Shown one piece after another: positions 7,604 to 15,771 of a stretch of 64,000 bases of DNA. The notes beneath the pieces are model-generated. The model searched no databases. It saw only the letters and a program-made list of their open reading frames with translations, and had not been told where the DNA came from. Position 1 is the first letter of the stretch. The number at the start of each line of letters is the position of its first letter. The position numbers were made by a program, and so were the translations under genes. Source of the stretch: Streptomyces griseoflavus (GTDB lineage: Bacteria; Actinomycetota; Actinomycetes; Streptomycetales; Streptomycetaceae); assembly GCF_014649995.1 (NCBI RefSeq), contig NZ_BMUC01000004.1, positions 249,750 through 313,749 on the forward strand, read 5' to 3'.

Positions 7604-8278
7604 TCAGTCGGCGTACGCGGCGATGTCGTCGACCACGGCGAAGCCCAGGCCGTAGGCGCTCATCCCCCGGCCGTACGCGCCCACGTGCACGCCGGCCCGG
7701 GTGGAACCGGCGAGCACCCAGCCGAACTCCGACTCCCGGTAGTGGAACGGGGTCGGCACGCCGTCCACGGGCAGGGACAGGGTCGACCAGTCCTCGCCCT
7801 GCAGGTCGTCGGCGAGGGCCCAGGCCGTCTCCGTCTGCTGCTCCAGCCAGTCGTCGCGCAGGGAGTGGTCCATCTGGCCGGGCCAGGTGAAGGACAGCAG
7901 TCCCACGCCGGCGAGCCAGGCGGCGGAGGAGACCGAGGTGGCCTCCAGCAGTCCGGTGCCGTCGGCGCTGCGGCGGACCGGGTTGGCGGCCACGGTCACC
8001 ACCACGGCGAACTTCTCCTTGGCCTCCGGGTCGCCGCCGGCCACGAACTCGCTGCGCACCGAGGGCTCGTCGCCGTGCCCGACCGATCCGTGCTCGACGG
8101 CTCCGTCGGCGGCCAGTCCGACCTGCATCAGCCAGCGCGGGCCCGTGAAGGCCTCGTCGAGGCCGTACCAGGGGAACGGTGCGCGCAGGTAGCCGTCGAC
8201 CGTACGCCGGGCGGAGGGGACGTGTTGTCCGTCCTCCGCGGCCGGTGCCTGCGCGACCGCCGAACTCGTCGTCTCCAT
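7604..8278 (-). CDS. Conserved actinomycete hypothetical protein, 224 aa
   Basis: I do not recognise a characterised family. The frame starting at 8278 (METTSSAVAQ) has AGGAGG 11 bases upstream and encodes 224 residues with no signal peptide or membrane helix. The body is rich in aromatic and acidic residues (FPWYGLDEAFTGPRWLMQVGLAADG, FTWPGQMDHSLRDDWLEQQTETAWALADDLQGEDW). Its C-terminus, GRGMSAYGLGFAVVDDIAAYAD, looks like a folded strand-helix end. In-frame starts further upstream (8368, 8443) would add Arg/Cys-rich sequence that looks non-coding. It is transcribed towards the strong terminator at 7541-7580. Confidence 0.7.
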   Translation of the reverse strand: METTSSAVAQAPAAEDGQHVPSARRTVDGYLRAPFPWYGLDEAFTGPRWLMQVGLAADGAVEHGSVGHGDEPSVRSEFVAGGDPEAKEKFAVVVTVAANPVRRSADGTGLLEATSVSSAAWLAGVGLLSFTWPGQMDHSLRDDWLEQQTETAWALADDLQGEDWSTLSLPVDGVPTPFHYRESEFGWVLAGSTRAGVHVGAYGRGMSAYGLGFAVVDDIAAYAD

Positions 8279-8541
8279 GTGCCCGGACGCCTCCTCGCTC
8301 TCGTCGGACCGGGCGGCCCGCCCCCCTTCGGGCGTACTCGTCCACTCCGCACAACAAGTCGGCAGCATAGTCACCCTGTGGCCACAGGCCGGGGAAAGCG
8401 CCCGGCGCATGGGCCACCTGGACGTCCTGATCGGGCCTCGCACAGCCCGTGTGGAGTATGAAACGCGTCACGTAGGCGGGGGCGTACGCCCGCCCCGCCG
8501 GTCCCGGGGCCTGACGGAGCGGTGGCCTCCGCTTCCGTGGG

Positions 8542-8982
8542 TCAGGTGGCGTCCATGTCGAAGGGCGGGCGGTCGTCGGCGGCCGCCGCGCGCTCCGGCT
8601 TCTTGGTCATGTCCACGCGGCCACCGGCGGAGTCGGCGGGGGCCGGCGCGGCCTCGCTCTCACGGCCGTGGACGGCGTCCGTGACCTCGGCCATCTCCTT
8701 CTTCAGGTCGAAGCCGTTACGGATCTCCTTCAGCCCCAGCTCGTCGCTGTCCAGCTTCTTGCGGAGGTACGTCTTGGGGTTGAGGTCCTCGAACTCGAAG
8801 TCCTTGAACTCCGGACCGAGCTCCTCCCGGATGTCCTGCTTGGCACTGTCCGAGAAGTCCCGGATCTTCCGGATCGTGCGGGTGACGTCCTGGATGACCT
8901 TGGGGAGCTTGTCCGGACCGAAGACGAGCACGGCGAGGACGATGAGCGTCACCAGCTCGAGCGGTCCTATGTCATTGAACAC
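8542..8982 (-). CDS. tatB: Sec-independent protein translocase TatB
   Basis: The 146-residue product begins MFNDIGPLELVTLIVLAVLV, the single N-terminal membrane helix of TatB. The FGPDKLPK hinge and an amphipathic helix (VIQDVTRTIRKIRDFSDSAKQD) follow, then a charged, unstructured tail. TatB works with TatA and TatC in export of folded proteins. The gene is next to the htrA-like protease gene on the same strand, as in the mycobacterial sigE region. Length and motif are normal for actinobacterial TatB. Confidence 0.95.
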   Translation of the reverse strand: MFNDIGPLELVTLIVLAVLVFGPDKLPKVIQDVTRTIRKIRDFSDSAKQDIREELGPEFKDFEFEDLNPKTYLRKKLDSDELGLKEIRNGFDLKKEMAEVTDAVHGRESEAAPAPADSAGGRVDMTKKPERAAAADDRPPFDMDAT

Positions 8983-9110
8983 CTGAAGCTCCTCGCGATG
9001 CCTTCGGTCCTCGGCCCTCGGTGCCGGCCTGTGCTCTCTCCGTGGTCCGGGCCGGGTCCACGGTACCCGGCCATCCCGTACGACCGGTACTGTCCGGTGC
9101 CCCTTGTGGC

Positions 9111-10937
9111 TCAGTCGCCGCCGGAGGAACCGAGCACCAGGGACACCTTCCGTTCCTTCCCGTCCCGCTCCACGGTGAGGTCCAGCCGGTCGCCGGGGCG
9201 GTGGGCGCGGGTCTTGACGATGAGCTCCTCGCCGGAGTGGATGCGGCGGCCGTCGACCTCCGTGATGACGTCACCGGCCTTGATGCCCGCCTTGGCGCCG
9301 GGACCCCCGGTGGTGACGGGCGGTCCGCCGCCGTTGCCCCGGGCGGCGACGCGCGCGCCGTCACCGCTGTAGTCCATGTCGAGGGTGACGCCGATCACCG
9401 GGTGGGTCGCCTTCCCGGTGTTGATCAGTTCCTCGGCGACGCGCTTGCCCTGGTTGATCGGGATGGCGAAGCCGAGTCCTATGGAGCCGGCCCGGCCGCC
9501 GCCGTCCGGGTCGTCGCCGCCGTCGGCGGAGCGGATCGCGGAGTTGATGCCGATCACCCGCCCCTCGGTGTCGAGCAGGGGGCCGCCGGAGTTGCCGGGG
9601 TTGATCGGCGCGTCGGTCTGGAGGGCGTCGACGTACGACACGTCGCTGCCGTCACCCTTCTCGCCGCCGGCGGTGATGGGCCGCTCGCGGGCGCTGATGA
9701 TGCCGGAGGTGACGGTGCCGGCCAGGTCGAAGGGGGCACCGATGGCGACAACGGGGTCGCCCACGCGGGCGTTGTCGGAGTTGCCGAGGGGCAGCGGGGC
9801 GAGCCCGCGGACGCCCTTCACCCTGACCACGGCGAGGTCGTAGCCGCTGTCCCGGCCGACGACGGCTGCCTCGGCGGTGTCGCCGCTGTTGAAGGTGACG
9901 GTGATGTCGCCGTCGTCGCCGGCGGGCTCGACGACGTGGTTGTTGGTGAGGATGTGGCCGCGCTCGTCGAGCACGAAGCCGGTCCCGGTGCCGGCCGCTC
10001 CGGCGCCGCTGACGTGCAGGGTGACGACGCTGGGCAGGGCCTGTGCGGCGATGCCGGCGACGCTGCCGGGATCGCGGCCGGCGTCGTTCCCGGCGGCCTG
10101 CGGCAGTTCCACGGTCCCCATGCCGCCGTTGCGCTCCAGGTAGGCGCCGACGATCCCGCCGGCGCCGCCGGAGGCGAGGGCGAGCAGCAGGGCGCCCGCG
10201 ATCAGCGTCCGCCGGGTGCGTCCGCGCCGCCGCTTCCCGTCCGTCGGGACGGGATCGGCCTGCTGCAACGGCGTCGCCGCCGCGGCGACCGCCCAGGGGT
10301 CGTAGCGGCCCCAGGGGTCGGCGGGCGGGGTGACCGCCGGGCTGTCGGGGGCGGGCGGGGCCGCTTCCACGACCGGCGGCGGGGCGGCGCTCGGCACACC
10401 GTGCGCGGGCGTGTTCCCCGGGTGCTGCACGGGCGGCGCGGGCGCCCAGGGGCCCGGTTCGCCGTACGGCGGGGTGCTGTAGGGGTCGGGGTCGTGCAAC
10501 GGCCGTACCTGCCCCTCGTCCGGCCCGGTCGCGGGCTCCGGGGCGCCGCCCGCCTCGGACGCCGGAACGGCCCGCACGGCGCTCCCGCCGTCCTGTGCGG
10601 CCGCGGGGTTCGTGGGGTCCGCTCCGGGGCCGGGCACGTCCGCTGCGGGGCCGGGGGCGTCCGCTCCGGGGCCGGGGGCGCCCGTTCCTGGGTCGGGCAC
10701 GGGTGTGGCGGGGGGCGTGGCGCCCTCGTCCGGCGTCCGGGGACCGGCGGCCGGAGGCGCGGTCCTGGGAGGCGGGAGGGGGGTTTCGGAGGGCCGGGGG
10801 CGTTCGAGTTCGTAGTCGCCCTCGTCGTGGGCGGCTGCGGCTGCCCGGGCCGGGCGCGGCAGTTCGAAGTCCCCGTCGGGTGTCTCCGGACGCACGGTCG
10901 GCTCATCCCCCGGTGGGCCCGGCTTCCCCTGGTTCAT
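9111..10937 (-). CDS. htrA: Membrane-anchored HtrA/DegP-like serine protease with PDZ domain
   Basis: This 608-residue envelope protease has a long Pro/Gly/Ala-rich cytosolic N-terminus (1-235), a positively charged stop (KRRRGRTRR) and one membrane helix (about 244-266). A trypsin-like domain follows with His334 (ILTNNHVVEP), Asp367 (GYDLAVVRVKG) and Ser450 (NPGNSGGPLL), then a C-terminal PDZ domain (AGIKAGDVITEVDGRRI, about 505-590). HtrA proteases degrade or refold damaged exported proteins. The ATG at 10937 has GGGGAG upstream. It follows the sigma/anti-sigma pair on the same strand, so stress induction by that sigma factor is likely by analogy with mycobacterial SigE. Confidence 0.93.
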   Translation of the reverse strand: MNQGKPGPPGDEPTVRPETPDGDFELPRPARAAAAAHDEGDYELERPRPSETPLPPPRTAPPAAGPRTPDEGATPPATPVPDPGTGAPGPGADAPGPAADVPGPGADPTNPAAAQDGGSAVRAVPASEAGGAPEPATGPDEGQVRPLHDPDPYSTPPYGEPGPWAPAPPVQHPGNTPAHGVPSAAPPPVVEAAPPAPDSPAVTPPADPWGRYDPWAVAAAATPLQQADPVPTDGKRRRGRTRRTLIAGALLLALASGGAGGIVGAYLERNGGMGTVELPQAAGNDAGRDPGSVAGIAAQALPSVVTLHVSGAGAAGTGTGFVLDERGHILTNNHVVEPAGDDGDITVTFNSGDTAEAAVVGRDSGYDLAVVRVKGVRGLAPLPLGNSDNARVGDPVVAIGAPFDLAGTVTSGIISARERPITAGGEKGDGSDVSYVDALQTDAPINPGNSGGPLLDTEGRVIGINSAIRSADGGDDPDGGGRAGSIGLGFAIPINQGKRVAEELINTGKATHPVIGVTLDMDYSGDGARVAARGNGGGPPVTTGGPGAKAGIKAGDVITEVDGRRIHSGEELIVKTRAHRPGDRLDLTVERDGKERKVSLVLGSSGGD

Positions 10938-10984
10938 GCTCTCCCCACAGCTGGACACTGACTCGGCGCCCGGCCGTGGGGCCT

Positions 10985-11022
10985 GGGCGCGCCACCTGGA
11001 ATTGAACCAGGTTCGCGCGCCC
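10985..11022 (-). terminator. Compound hairpin with tRNA T-arm-like tip between anti-sigma gene and htrA
   Basis: On the minus strand, GGGCGCGC and GCGCGCCC form an outer 8-bp stem. Inside, CCTGG-TTCAATT-CCAGG forms a 5-bp stem with a 7-base loop. The inner part looks exactly like a tRNA T-arm, but no anticodon arm, D-arm or matching acceptor strand is present, so it is not a tRNA. It lies just after the anti-sigma stop (11038) and 48 bases before the htrA start, so it probably attenuates or processes the transcript. Confidence 0.55.
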
Positions 11023-11037
11023 CCGCGCAGTGAACGG

Positions 11038-11976
11038 TCAGCGGGCCGTGCGGGAGGTGCCGGTGGGCGTCGGCTCCGGCGTCGTACCGGCGGCGGTGAC
11101 GGTCCCGGGTGCCCGGAGGCCGGAGGACGCGGCCCAGGCGGCCAGGGTGAGCGGCGGGGTGGTGCCCAGCGGACGTATCAGCGGGGACACCGCCGTCGCG
11201 CCGCCCGTGGTGGGCGCCGGGAGGCCGGGCAGCAGTGGTGCGGCGACGGCGGTCGGGGCCACGGGGGTGTGTCCCAGCCCGCTGTGGCCGGCCATCTGGC
11301 CCAGCAGCGGCCCGACGCCACGGCGACGCGTGTCGGGCGTCGCCGCCGCCGCGCCGGTGCCCTGGGTCCGCGCGGGCGTCACGTTGCTGCCCTTGCCCGA
11401 GCCGCGCGTCTCCGTGTCGACGGGGCCGCTCACGGTGACGCCGCCCAGGGCGATCGCGGCCAGCGACACCGCTCCGGCGGCGACGAAGGCGAACCGCAGT
11501 CCGCGGGAGGACGGCCGGTCGGTCTCGTGCCGGCCGACGGCGTGCGCGCCGGGTCCCCGGCCGGCCGCCGTGTCCACCGGCGTGTGCCGCCGGACCGGCG
11601 TGTACGCGAACTCGAAGCGCTCGCTCCGCCTGGGCCCGAAGACCCCGGACGAGCCGAAGCGCCCCGACGCGCCGCCCGGCAGCCCGCCGCCGCCCAGCGG
11701 TGAGCCGCCGTCGCCGAAGTCCCCGCCGCCCGGAAGCCCCTGGAGGCGGGCCAGGAAGCTCTCGGAGGGCGGCGGCGGGGCCGCCTCCGCGAAGACGTTC
11801 TTCAGCCGGCGCTGCGCGTCCACCTCCGCCTTGCACTTGGCGCAGGTGGCGACGTGCGCCAGTACGCGCTCGCGCGCGTCATGACCGAGCTCTCCGTCCA
11901 CCAGGGCGGAGAGTCGGTCTCCCAGGTGCTGCTCTGCGAGGTGTCCCTCGGCCGACTTCGGCTGTGAACCGCTCAC
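11038..11976 (-). CDS. Zinc-binding anti-sigma factor of the ECF sigma factor (RseA-type)
   Basis: The 312-residue product starts with an anti-sigma domain: [41 protein letters not shown] contains the H-x3-C-x2-C ZAS motif. A long Gly/Pro-rich linker and one membrane helix ([21 protein letters not shown], about residues 180-205) follow. The extracytoplasmic tail is low in complexity. It should bind and inhibit the preceding sigma factor at the membrane. The GTG start at 11976 overlaps the sigma stop (GTGA), the usual coupled arrangement. By analogy with mycobacterial RseA, release may be redox- or proteolysis-driven. Confidence 0.9.
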   Translation of the reverse strand: MSGSQPKSAEGHLAEQHLGDRLSALVDGELGHDARERVLAHVATCAKCKAEVDAQRRLKNVFAEAAPPPPSESFLARLQGLPGGGDFGDGGSPLGGGGLPGGASGRFGSSGVFGPRRSERFEFAYTPVRRHTPVDTAAGRGPGAHAVGRHETDRPSSRGLRFAFVAAGAVSLAAIALGGVTVSGPVDTETRGSGKGSNVTPARTQGTGAAAATPDTRRRGVGPLLGQMAGHSGLGHTPVAPTAVAAPLLPGLPAPTTGGATAVSPLIRPLGTTPPLTLAAWAASSGLRAPGTVTAAGTTPEPTPTGTSRTAR

Positions 11977-12746
11977 GCGCTCGCGCCCCCTCCTCCCAGT
12001 GCGGGAACACGCGGCACGAAGGAGCGGCGCTCCGCGCGTGCCTTGGGCGAACGGTGTGCGAGGGCCTTGCGCAGCTGGGAACGGCCGCGGTGGATGCGGG
12101 ACCGGACGGTGCCGAGCTTCACGCCCAGGGTCGCCGCGATCTCCTCGTACGACAGTCCCTCGATGTCGCACAGGACGACGGCGGCGCGGAACTCGGGCGC
12201 CAGGGTGTCGAGGGCCTGCTGGACGTCCGCGTCGAAGTGGGCGTCGTTGAACGCCTGCTGCGGCGTGGGCTCCTTGCTGGGCAGCCGCTCGGCCGCGTCG
12301 TCGCCGAGCGCGTCGAAGCGGATCCGCTGCTTGCGGCGGACCATGTCCAGGAAGAGGTTGGTGGTGATGCGGTGCAGCCAGCCCTCGAAGGTGCCCGGCG
12401 TGTACGTCGACAGGGAACGGAAGACGCGGACGAAGACCTCCTGGGTGAGGTCCTCGGCGTCGTGCTGGTTGCCCGTGAGACGGTAGGCGAGCCGGTAGAC
12501 CCGGCCGCTGTGCATGCTGACGATCTCCTCCCAGCTGGGCGGAGTCCACGCCTGCCCGTCCGCTTCGCCGGAGAAGGTGGCGGTCTGGGCCGGGTCGCCG
12601 GCGCGGTCGTGGTCAGCTGCGGTGTCGTTCACGGATTTCGGCCTGCCCGCCGATCCGAGGAAGCGCCGGAACACTCCTCCGCGATCCACAGGTGCAGCCG
12701 CACCTCCCCTGTCGGCTCTGGTGGTGTCCAGTGGAGCCCCTACCAT
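11973..12746 (-). CDS. sigE: ECF RNA polymerase sigma factor, mycobacterial SigE-type
   Basis: The 257-residue protein has sigma region 2 (about 85-155: [56 protein letters not shown]) and region 4 (about 185-235: [49 protein letters not shown]). It directs RNA polymerase to envelope-stress promoters. The ATG at 12746 has a GAGG site 5 bases upstream and an N-terminal extension of about 75 residues. Neighbours (anti-sigma, HtrA, TatB, Mrp, divergent O-methyltransferase) are those of M. tuberculosis sigE. Note that Streptomyces also has a different, unrelated gene called sigE, so the symbol is ambiguous. Confidence 0.9.
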   Translation of the reverse strand: MVGAPLDTTRADRGGAAAPVDRGGVFRRFLGSAGRPKSVNDTAADHDRAGDPAQTATFSGEADGQAWTPPSWEEIVSMHSGRVYRLAYRLTGNQHDAEDLTQEVFVRVFRSLSTYTPGTFEGWLHRITTNLFLDMVRRKQRIRFDALGDDAAERLPSKEPTPQQAFNDAHFDADVQQALDTLAPEFRAAVVLCDIEGLSYEEIAATLGVKLGTVRSRIHRGRSQLRKALAHRSPKARAERRSFVPRVPALGGGGASA

Positions 12747-12974
12747 AGCCACCTCGCCCGTTAGCTCCGGATAAGCGGTTTTACGAGAATTTGATCTGGG
12801 GTGCCACGGCTCGTACGACTGCGTCAGCACTTGCTCGGCGTCCTCGTCCACTGCCTGCCCCCCGTCATGGCGCACACCAAGTCCTCACCCCTTCAAACGA
12901 CCGGTCCCATCTGCGGGTTCCCGACGCCAACGGATACAGTCACGCCCAGGCAACCACGGGGACAGGAGAGGGTC

Positions 12975-13607
12975 ATTACCGCCAACCGGCAGACGAGCTG
13001 GGCGTTCGCCGACGCCTATGTCGCCGAGGACGAGGCGCTGCACTGGGCCCGGGACCGGGCCCGCGACGCAGGCCTGCGCTCGGTGTCGCCCGGCACGGGC
13101 GCGGCCCTGCGGTTGCTCGCCGCCAGCGTGGACGCCAAGGCGGTCGCGGAGATCGGCACCGGCTGCGGCGTCTCCGGGATCCATCTGCTGCACGGCATGC
13201 GGCCGGACGGTGTGCTGACCACGGTCGACCAGGAGCCGGAGCACCAGCAGTCCGCCCGTCAGGCGTTCCGCGAGGCGGGTTTCGCCGGCAACCGGGCCCG
13301 GTTCATCCCCGGCCGCGCGCTGGACGTCCTGCCCCGTCTCGCGGACGCCGGTTACGACCTGGTGTTCTGTGACGGCGACCGGCAGGAGTACCAGGACTAT
13401 CTCGCCGAATCGCTGCGTCTGCTGCGCCCGGGAGGCCTGGTCGCCTTCGAAGGTCTCTTCGCGAACGGACGCACGGTGGATTCGGGTCCGCAGCCGTCGG
13501 AGGTGCTGCGGCTGCGGGAGCTGGTGCGGACCGTCCGCGAGAGCCAGGAGCTGGTGTCGTCCCTGCTGCCGGTGGGGGACGGGCTCCTCTGCGCCGTGAA
13601 GCGGTGA
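12975..13607 (+). CDS. O-methyltransferase, class I SAM-dependent, probable ATT start
   Basis: The product is a small SAM-dependent O-methyltransferase (CCoAOMT/YrrM-like): VAEIGTGCGVSGIHLL is motif I, VLTTVDQEPEHQQSAR motif II, and YDLVFCDGDRQEYQDYLAESLRLLRPGG contains the acidic metal-binding motif. The coordinates start at ATT (12975). AGGAG lies 6 bases before it, the encoded start ITANRQTSWAFADAY looks like the family N-terminus, and the length becomes 210 residues. The preceding codon is GTC, not GTG. The only ATG with any claim is at 12867 and adds 36 unlikely residues. It is divergent from sigE, as in mycobacteria. Confidence 0.85.
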   Translation: MTANRQTSWAFADAYVAEDEALHWARDRARDAGLRSVSPGTGAALRLLAASVDAKAVAEIGTGCGVSGIHLLHGMRPDGVLTTVDQEPEHQQSARQAFREAGFAGNRARFIPGRALDVLPRLADAGYDLVFCDGDRQEYQDYLAESLRLLRPGGLVAFEGLFANGRTVDSGPQPSEVLRLRELVRTVRESQELVSSLLPVGDGLLCAVKR

Positions 13608-13664
13608 CCGCCGGTTCACCGGCGACACCCGGGCCCCGCGCACCGCGCCCGTACGCGAAACAGC

Positions 13665-13694
13665 CGCCCCGGCACCGCGTGCGGCACCGGGGCG
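13665..13694. terminator. Hairpin between convergent O-methyltransferase and DUF3117 genes
   Basis: CGCCCCGG (13665-13672) pairs with CCGGGGCG (13687-13694). An inner CCGC-gt-GCGG stem is separated by a CA/CA internal mismatch. The hairpin lies between two convergent stops. Confidence 0.6.
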
Positions 13695-13720
13695 ACTGAA
13701 AGGGTATGGTCGCTTGCGCG

Positions 13721-13888
13721 TCAGCCGACGACCTTCTTGAGGGCGTCGCCGAGCGCGTCGGCCTCGTCCGGGGTCAGCTCGACGACGAGCCGACCGCCGC
13801 CTTCGAGCGGAACGCGCATGACGATGCCCCGCCCCTCCTTGGTCACCTCGAGCGGGCCATCACCCGTCCGCGGCTTCATGGCCGCCAT
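13721..13888 (-). CDS. DUF3117 small protein, 55 aa
   Basis: The product is 55 residues: MAAMKPRTGDGPLEVTKEGR begins it and a compact strand-rich body with VELTPDEADALGDALKKVV follows. This is the DUF3117 family (Rv1211-like), found across actinobacteria next to tag and the sigE region. The ATG at 13888 gives the family length; earlier in-frame starts encode Cys/Arg-rich sequence unlike the family. The function is unknown. It is soluble, with no signal or membrane segment. Confidence 0.9.
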   Translation of the reverse strand: MAAMKPRTGDGPLEVTKEGRGIVMRVPLEGGGRLVVELTPDEADALGDALKKVVG

Positions 13889-14007
13889 GCTCGTTCCCCT
13901 TCCTGAAACCCGGCTAAACCGTCTGAGCCGACGGCCCACTGAAGGGCACCTGCGGTCCTTGAAGCAGGACACACGCCACCGGCATCGAACACATTGCTTC
14001 CAGGCCA

Positions 14008-14037
14008 TTATCCCGCATGGCAGGACCCGATGACCAA
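14008..14037 (-). promoter_or_regulatory. Possible promoter of the DUF3117 gene
   Basis: On the minus strand, TTGGTC (14037-14032) and GATAAT (14013-14008) are spaced 18 bases apart. The -10 box is close to consensus and the -35 box is weak. The transcript would have a leader of about 110 bases before the ATG at 13888. Confidence 0.35.
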
Positions 14038-14153
14038 CATCAGTAGGCATCGCTTGGGCAACGCGCGCGAGCAAAACCACTCAATTCGGCGATGTGACTG
14101 CGATACTGCGCCGCCGCATTCCCTTCCGGCGACCGGAAACGGGACCGAATCGT

Positions 14154-14181
14154 TTGACGCACCTCACACGGAGGGCATGCT
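14154..14181 (+). promoter_or_regulatory. Weak promoter candidate for the enoyl-CoA hydratase gene
   Basis: TTGACG (14154-14159) and CATGCT (14176-14181) are separated by 16 bases. The -35 box is good and the -10 box poor. Apart from this and the opposite-strand candidate at 14008-14037, I see nothing definable in the 379-base gap 13889-14267. Confidence 0.3.
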
Positions 14182-14267
14182 CCACGGCCGGTGATCTCCG
14201 TCATGCTGTCCAGCAGAGGGGGACGTCTCCACCGGTACGTCCCGAGCCGCACACGGAGGGATACACC

Positions 14268-15071
14268 ATGGCCGACACCGTGCTCTACGAGGTGAGCGAC
14301 GGGCTCGCGACGATCACGCTGAACCGCCCCGAGGCGATGAACGCGCTGAACGTCGCGGCGAAGGTCGCCCTCCGGGACGCGGTCCGCTCCGCCGCGGACG
14401 ACGACGCCGTGCGGGCCGTGCTGCTGACGGCCGCCGGTGACCGGGCGTTCTGCGTCGGCCAGGACCTCAAGGAGCACATCGGGCTGCTGAAGGAGGACCG
14501 GGAGACCGGTTCGGGGCAGACCATGAGCACGGTGCGCGAGCACTACAACCCGATCGTGAAGGCGATCGCCGGGGCCGCGAAGCCGGTGGTCGCGGCGGTG
14601 AACGGGGTCGCGGCGGGCGCCGGCTTCGGTTTCGCGCTGGCCGCGGACTACCGGATCGTCGCGGACACGGCTGCGTTCAACACCTCGTTCGCGGGGGTCG
14701 CGCTGACCGCCGACTCGGGGATCTCCTGGACGCTGCCGCGCGTGGTCGGCCCCGGGCGCGCCACCGACCTGCTGCTCTTCCCGCGCGGCATCTCCGCGCA
14801 GGAGGCGTACGAGCTGGGGATCGCCAACCGTCTGGTGCCGGCGGCGGAGCTCCGGGCGGAGGCGGAGAAGGTGGCCCGCGCGCTGGCCGAGGGGCCGACG
14901 GTGGCGTACGCGGCGCTGAAGGAGTCGGTGGCGTACGGGCTGAGCCACTCGCTGGAGGAGGCGCTGGAGAAGGAGGACGAGCTGCAGACGCGGGCGGGCT
15001 CCTCGGAGGACCACGCGATCGCGGTGCGGGCGTTCGTGAACAAGGAGAAGCCGACGTACCTGGGTCGGTGA
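14268..15071 (+). CDS. Enoyl-CoA hydratase/isomerase family protein
   Basis: The 267-residue product is a crotonase-fold enzyme acting on acyl-CoA thioesters, close to PaaG/PaaB types. LATITLNRPEAMNALN opens it, and AFCVGQDLKEH and AVNGVAAGAGFGFALAADYRI form the oxyanion-hole regions. AGVALTADSGISWTLPRVVGPGRA contains the loop where catalytic acids sit in hydratases. The first catalytic Glu of classical hydratases is not clear, and Asp (TADSG) occupies the second region, as in PaaG-like isomerases. GGAGG precedes the ATG at 14268. The substrate is unknown; phenylacetate or fatty-acid degradation is plausible. Confidence 0.88.
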   Translation: MADTVLYEVSDGLATITLNRPEAMNALNVAAKVALRDAVRSAADDDAVRAVLLTAAGDRAFCVGQDLKEHIGLLKEDRETGSGQTMSTVREHYNPIVKAIAGAAKPVVAAVNGVAAGAGFGFALAADYRIVADTAAFNTSFAGVALTADSGISWTLPRVVGPGRATDLLLFPRGISAQEAYELGIANRLVPAAELRAEAEKVARALAEGPTVAYAALKESVAYGLSHSLEEALEKEDELQTRAGSSEDHAIAVRAFVNKEKPTYLGR

Positions 15072-15090
15072 GGGCGCCTGCGGCGCCGTT

Positions 15091-15138
15091 TCGGGTGCGG
15101 GTTCGCTGCGGCTGGGCGCGCAGTTCCCCGCGCTCCTT
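15091..15138. repeat. Streptomyces-type dispersed intergenic repeat
   Basis: The stretch contains GCTGGGCGCGCAGTTCCCCG followed by CGCTCC. This closely resembles an intergenic repeat that I recall in many copies in Streptomyces genomes (reverse form GGGGCGCGGGGAACTGCGCG). It lies between the convergent enoyl-CoA hydratase and tag genes, next to a GGCGCC-tgc-GGCGCC hairpin at about 15074-15088 that may serve as terminator. Copy number cannot be checked here. Confidence 0.55.
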
Positions 15139-15180
15139 GGGGGCTGCGGCGCCGGGTCGGTGAGGCTGGGCGGGGGCGGC

Positions 15181-15771
15181 TCAGGGGGTGTTTCTCATGG
15201 TGCAGGTGGCGAGGTGGTCGTTGACCAGGCCGCACGCCTGCATCAGGGCGTAGGCCGTGGTGGGGCCGACGAAGCGGACGCCCCGTTTCTTCAGGGCCTT
15301 GGACAGGGCCGTCGACTCGGGGGTCACCGCCGGGACCTCGGCGAGGGTCTTCGGTACCGGCCGGCCGGCCGGGTCGGGGGCGTGCGACCAGATCAGGGCG
15401 TCCAGGTCACCGGGCTCCCACCCGGCCAGCAGACGCGCGTTGGCGAGCGTCGCGTCGATCTTTGCGCGGTTGCGGATGATGCCGGTGTCGGCCAGCAGGC
15501 GCTCGCGGTCGGTGTCGGTGAACTCCGCGACCGTGACGATCTTGAAGTCGGCGAAGGCGGCCCGGAAGCCGGGGCGGCGGCGCAGGATGGTGATCCAGGA
15601 CAGGCCGGACTGGAACGCCTCCAGGCTGAGCCGCTCGAAGAGGGCGTCGTCCCCGCGGACCGGGCGGCCCCACTCCTCGTCGTGGTACGCCACGTAGTCC
15701 GGGGCGGACAGCGCCCAGGGGCAGCGCGGGAGCCCGTCCGGACCGGCCGGGGCGGCCGCTTCCCCGGTCAC
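15181..15771 (-). CDS. tag: DNA-3-methyladenine glycosylase I
   Basis: The 196-residue enzyme removes 3-methyladenine from alkylated DNA, the first step of base excision repair. The family features are RCPWALSAPDYVAYHDEEWG, with zinc ligands Cys17 and His30; FERLSLEAFQSGLSWITILRRRPGFR; and the C-terminal DHLATC, with zinc ligands His186 and Cys190. The GTG start at 15771 overlaps the stop of the DivIVA-like gene (GTGA), so the two are translationally coupled. The tag-DivIVA-folP2 grouping also occurs in mycobacteria (tagA-Rv1209-folP2). Confidence 0.93.
   Translation of the reverse strand: MTGEAAAPAGPDGLPRCPWALSAPDYVAYHDEEWGRPVRGDDALFERLSLEAFQSGLSWITILRRRPGFRAAFADFKIVTVAEFTDTDRERLLADTGIIRNRAKIDATLANARLLAGWEPGDLDALIWSHAPDPAGRPVPKTLAEVPAVTPESTALSKALKKRGVRFVGPTTAYALMQACGLVNDHLATCTMRNTP

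Noticed and set aside
9021-10961. Long plus-strand ORF of 646 codons opposite htrA
   Set aside because: It is the antisense shadow of the GC-rich htrA gene: composition is repetitive Gly/Arg/Ala/Val, with no domain. The minus-strand frame has a full HtrA catalytic triad and PDZ domain.
10985-11022. tRNA gene, from the CCTGG-TTCAATT-CCAGG T-arm-like element
   Set aside because: No D-arm, anticodon arm or pairing 5' acceptor strand occurs at the right distance; the upstream bases belong to the end of the anti-sigma gene.
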